Notes under the pieces: model-generated
Seen by the model: the letters and a program-made list of their open reading frames with translations, nothing else
Database searches by the model: none
What the model was told of the DNA's origin: nothing
Shown here: positions 4,427-5,220 of the stretch, piece after piece
Position numbering within the stretch: the stretch's first letter is position 1
Layout: every line of letters starts with the position of its first letter
Program-made: the position numbers and the translations under genes
DNA from: Flavobacteriales bacterium UBA3442
GTDB lineage: Bacteria > Bacteroidota > Bacteroidia > Flavobacteriales > Schleiferiaceae
Assembly (NCBI GenBank): GCA_002378565.1
Contig: DFSH01000073.1
Location: 7,146-12,365, forward strand
Reading direction: 5' to 3'
DNA length: 5,220 nt

Positions 4427-5220
4427 GGTTGGGGTAAATTATTCAAGGTTTCTTTGTAAGCCTTCATCATCTGATCAATGATTTGCTTGGCAGGTAAGAT
4501 CTCCTTAAAAAGACCGCTTACCTGACCTATTTCTAATTCACCTTCATTCAAGTCGCCTTCAAACATGCCCTTTTTTGCTCGACCACGTCCAAGGAGCTCT
4601 TGCAGAGTCTCCTTGCTTGCCCCCTCATCATAGGCCTGGTTAAGGGATTGGTAGAATGGGTTATTTAGCAGTCGAACTGGCGTCAACTCCTTCAGTGTTA
4701 GCTTGGTGTCGCCTTCATTGGCCGCACAGACCGCTGTTTTGAATGCCTCATGCGCCGATGATTCCTCACTAGCAACAAAGCGTGAACCGACCTGAACACC
4801 CTGCGCACCCAAAGCCATGGACGCAGCCATGGATCGGCCATCAGCAATGCCACCTGCAGCAACAACAGGAATAGAAACTGCATCAACCACCGCAGGAACC
4901 AAAACCATGGTGGTGGTCTCATCCCTTCCATTGTGTCCACCCGCTTCAAAGCCTTCAGCAATGACCGCATCCACACCAGCAGCCTCTGCCTTTTTAGCAA
5001 AAGCCGTTGAGCTCACCACGTGCATAACCAGGATGCCATGGTCCTTGAGTTGTTGGGTGTGTTTCCTAGGGCTACCTGCACTGGTGATCACCACAGGGAC
5101 TCGGTGCTTGATGCACGTTGCTAAATGCGCGTCAATATCAGGGTAAAGCAAGGGAATGTTGACGGCAAAAGGCTTGCTAGTCGACGCTTTCAATCGCGTG
5201 ATGTGCTGATCCAGCACATC
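4423..5220 (-). CDS. nitronate monooxygenase / FabK-like FMN oxidoreductase, N-terminus cut by window edge
   Basis: The open frame reaches the right edge, so the 5' end is missing; the Met at 5217 is internal, preceded in frame by an Asp codon. About 265 residues are visible of a TIM-barrel flavoprotein that is usually a little over 300. Counting from that Met, KPFAVNIPLLYPD (15-27) is a typical early strand. AEGFEAGGHNG (87-97) carries the active-site His95, and AAGGIADGRSM (120-130) and GVQVGSRF (140-147) are the FMN phosphate-binding motifs. The missing part should hold the first strand and the PILQG-type FMN motif. The family includes nitronate monooxygenases, which oxidise alkyl nitronates with O2, and FabK enoyl-ACP reductases. 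The AEGxEAGGH...TTTM stretch is compatible with either, so no gene symbol is given. It is translationally coupled to the downstream PhnA-like gene by a four-base ATGA overlap. Confidence 0.9.
   Translation of the reverse strand, partial: DVLDQHITRLKASTSKPFAVNIPLLYPDIDAHLATCIKHRVPVVITSAGSPRKHTQQLKDHGILVMHVVSSTAFAKKAEAAGVDAVIAEGFEAGGHNGRDETTTMVLVPAVVDAVSIPVVAAGGIADGRSMAASMALGAQGVQVGSRFVASEESSAHEAFKTAVCAANEGDTKLTLKELTPVRLLNNPFYQSLNQAYDEGASKETLQELLGRGRAKKGMFEGDLNEGELEIGQVSGLFKEILPAKQIIDQMMKAYKETLNNLPQP

Noticed and set aside
4817..5146. 109-codon plus-strand frame opposite the flavoenzyme
   Set aside because: The minus strand encodes clear FMN-binding motifs; this Ala/Thr/Ser-rich frame is its antisense shadow.

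Overview
The window looks like a chromosomal segment of a Bacteroidota bacterium, perhaps Flavobacteriales-like, with base composition near 50% GC. The evidence is indirect. Upstream of trxA there is a TACCTTTG element matching the Bacteroidota -7 consensus TAnnTTTG. The gene starts lack clear Shine-Dalgarno sequences. A small membrane protein carries a GldL-like 'MKVLHLQGA' motif. The tRNA appears to lack a genomically encoded CCA end. No taxonomic marker gene is present, so the assignment is an inference.

Layout, left to right. Bases 1-45 are the 3' part of a tRNA-Asp(GTC), followed at once by an intrinsic terminator (48-75). Bases 76-275 hold no convincing gene. A small two-helix membrane protein gene lies at 276-470. 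After a promoter-bearing gap comes a tight plus-strand gene run: trxA (581-898), a fused sugar nucleotidyltransferase plus HAD phosphatase (899-2188), a GHMP-family heptose-phosphate kinase (2219-3211) and a SIS-domain phosphoheptose isomerase (3198-3824). A 38-base convergent gap separates this from a minus-strand pair: a PhnA-like zinc-ribbon protein (3863-4426) and a nitronate monooxygenase/FabK-like flavoenzyme (4423-5220). The second of these is cut by the right edge. The pair is joined by an ATGA start/stop overlap.

How the genes work together. The plus-strand cassette encodes, in three polypeptides, all four activities expected for making NDP-D-glycero-D-manno-heptose from sedoheptulose 7-phosphate: isomerase, 7-phosphate kinase, bisphosphate 7-phosphatase and 1-phosphate nucleotidyltransferase. 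The nucleotidyltransferase is of the RmlA/HddC type, not the HldE cytidylyltransferase-like type. The GDP-heptose branch, for surface glycan, capsule or lipopolysaccharide, is therefore the better guess. Thioredoxin sits directly in front with no spacer, so the cassette probably shares its promoter.

Most notable observations: (1) a perfect 9-bp, GGAA-tetraloop hairpin followed by a T-rich tract inside the start of the nucleotidyltransferase gene, which looks like an intragenic terminator or attenuator; (2) an isomerase in which residues aligned by eye with E. coli GmhA Glu65, Gln172 and His180 are Asp, Glu and Asn; (3) three successive genes in the same reading frame, separated by single TAA codons. 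I found no CRISPR array, insertion sequence or clearly unprecedented system.
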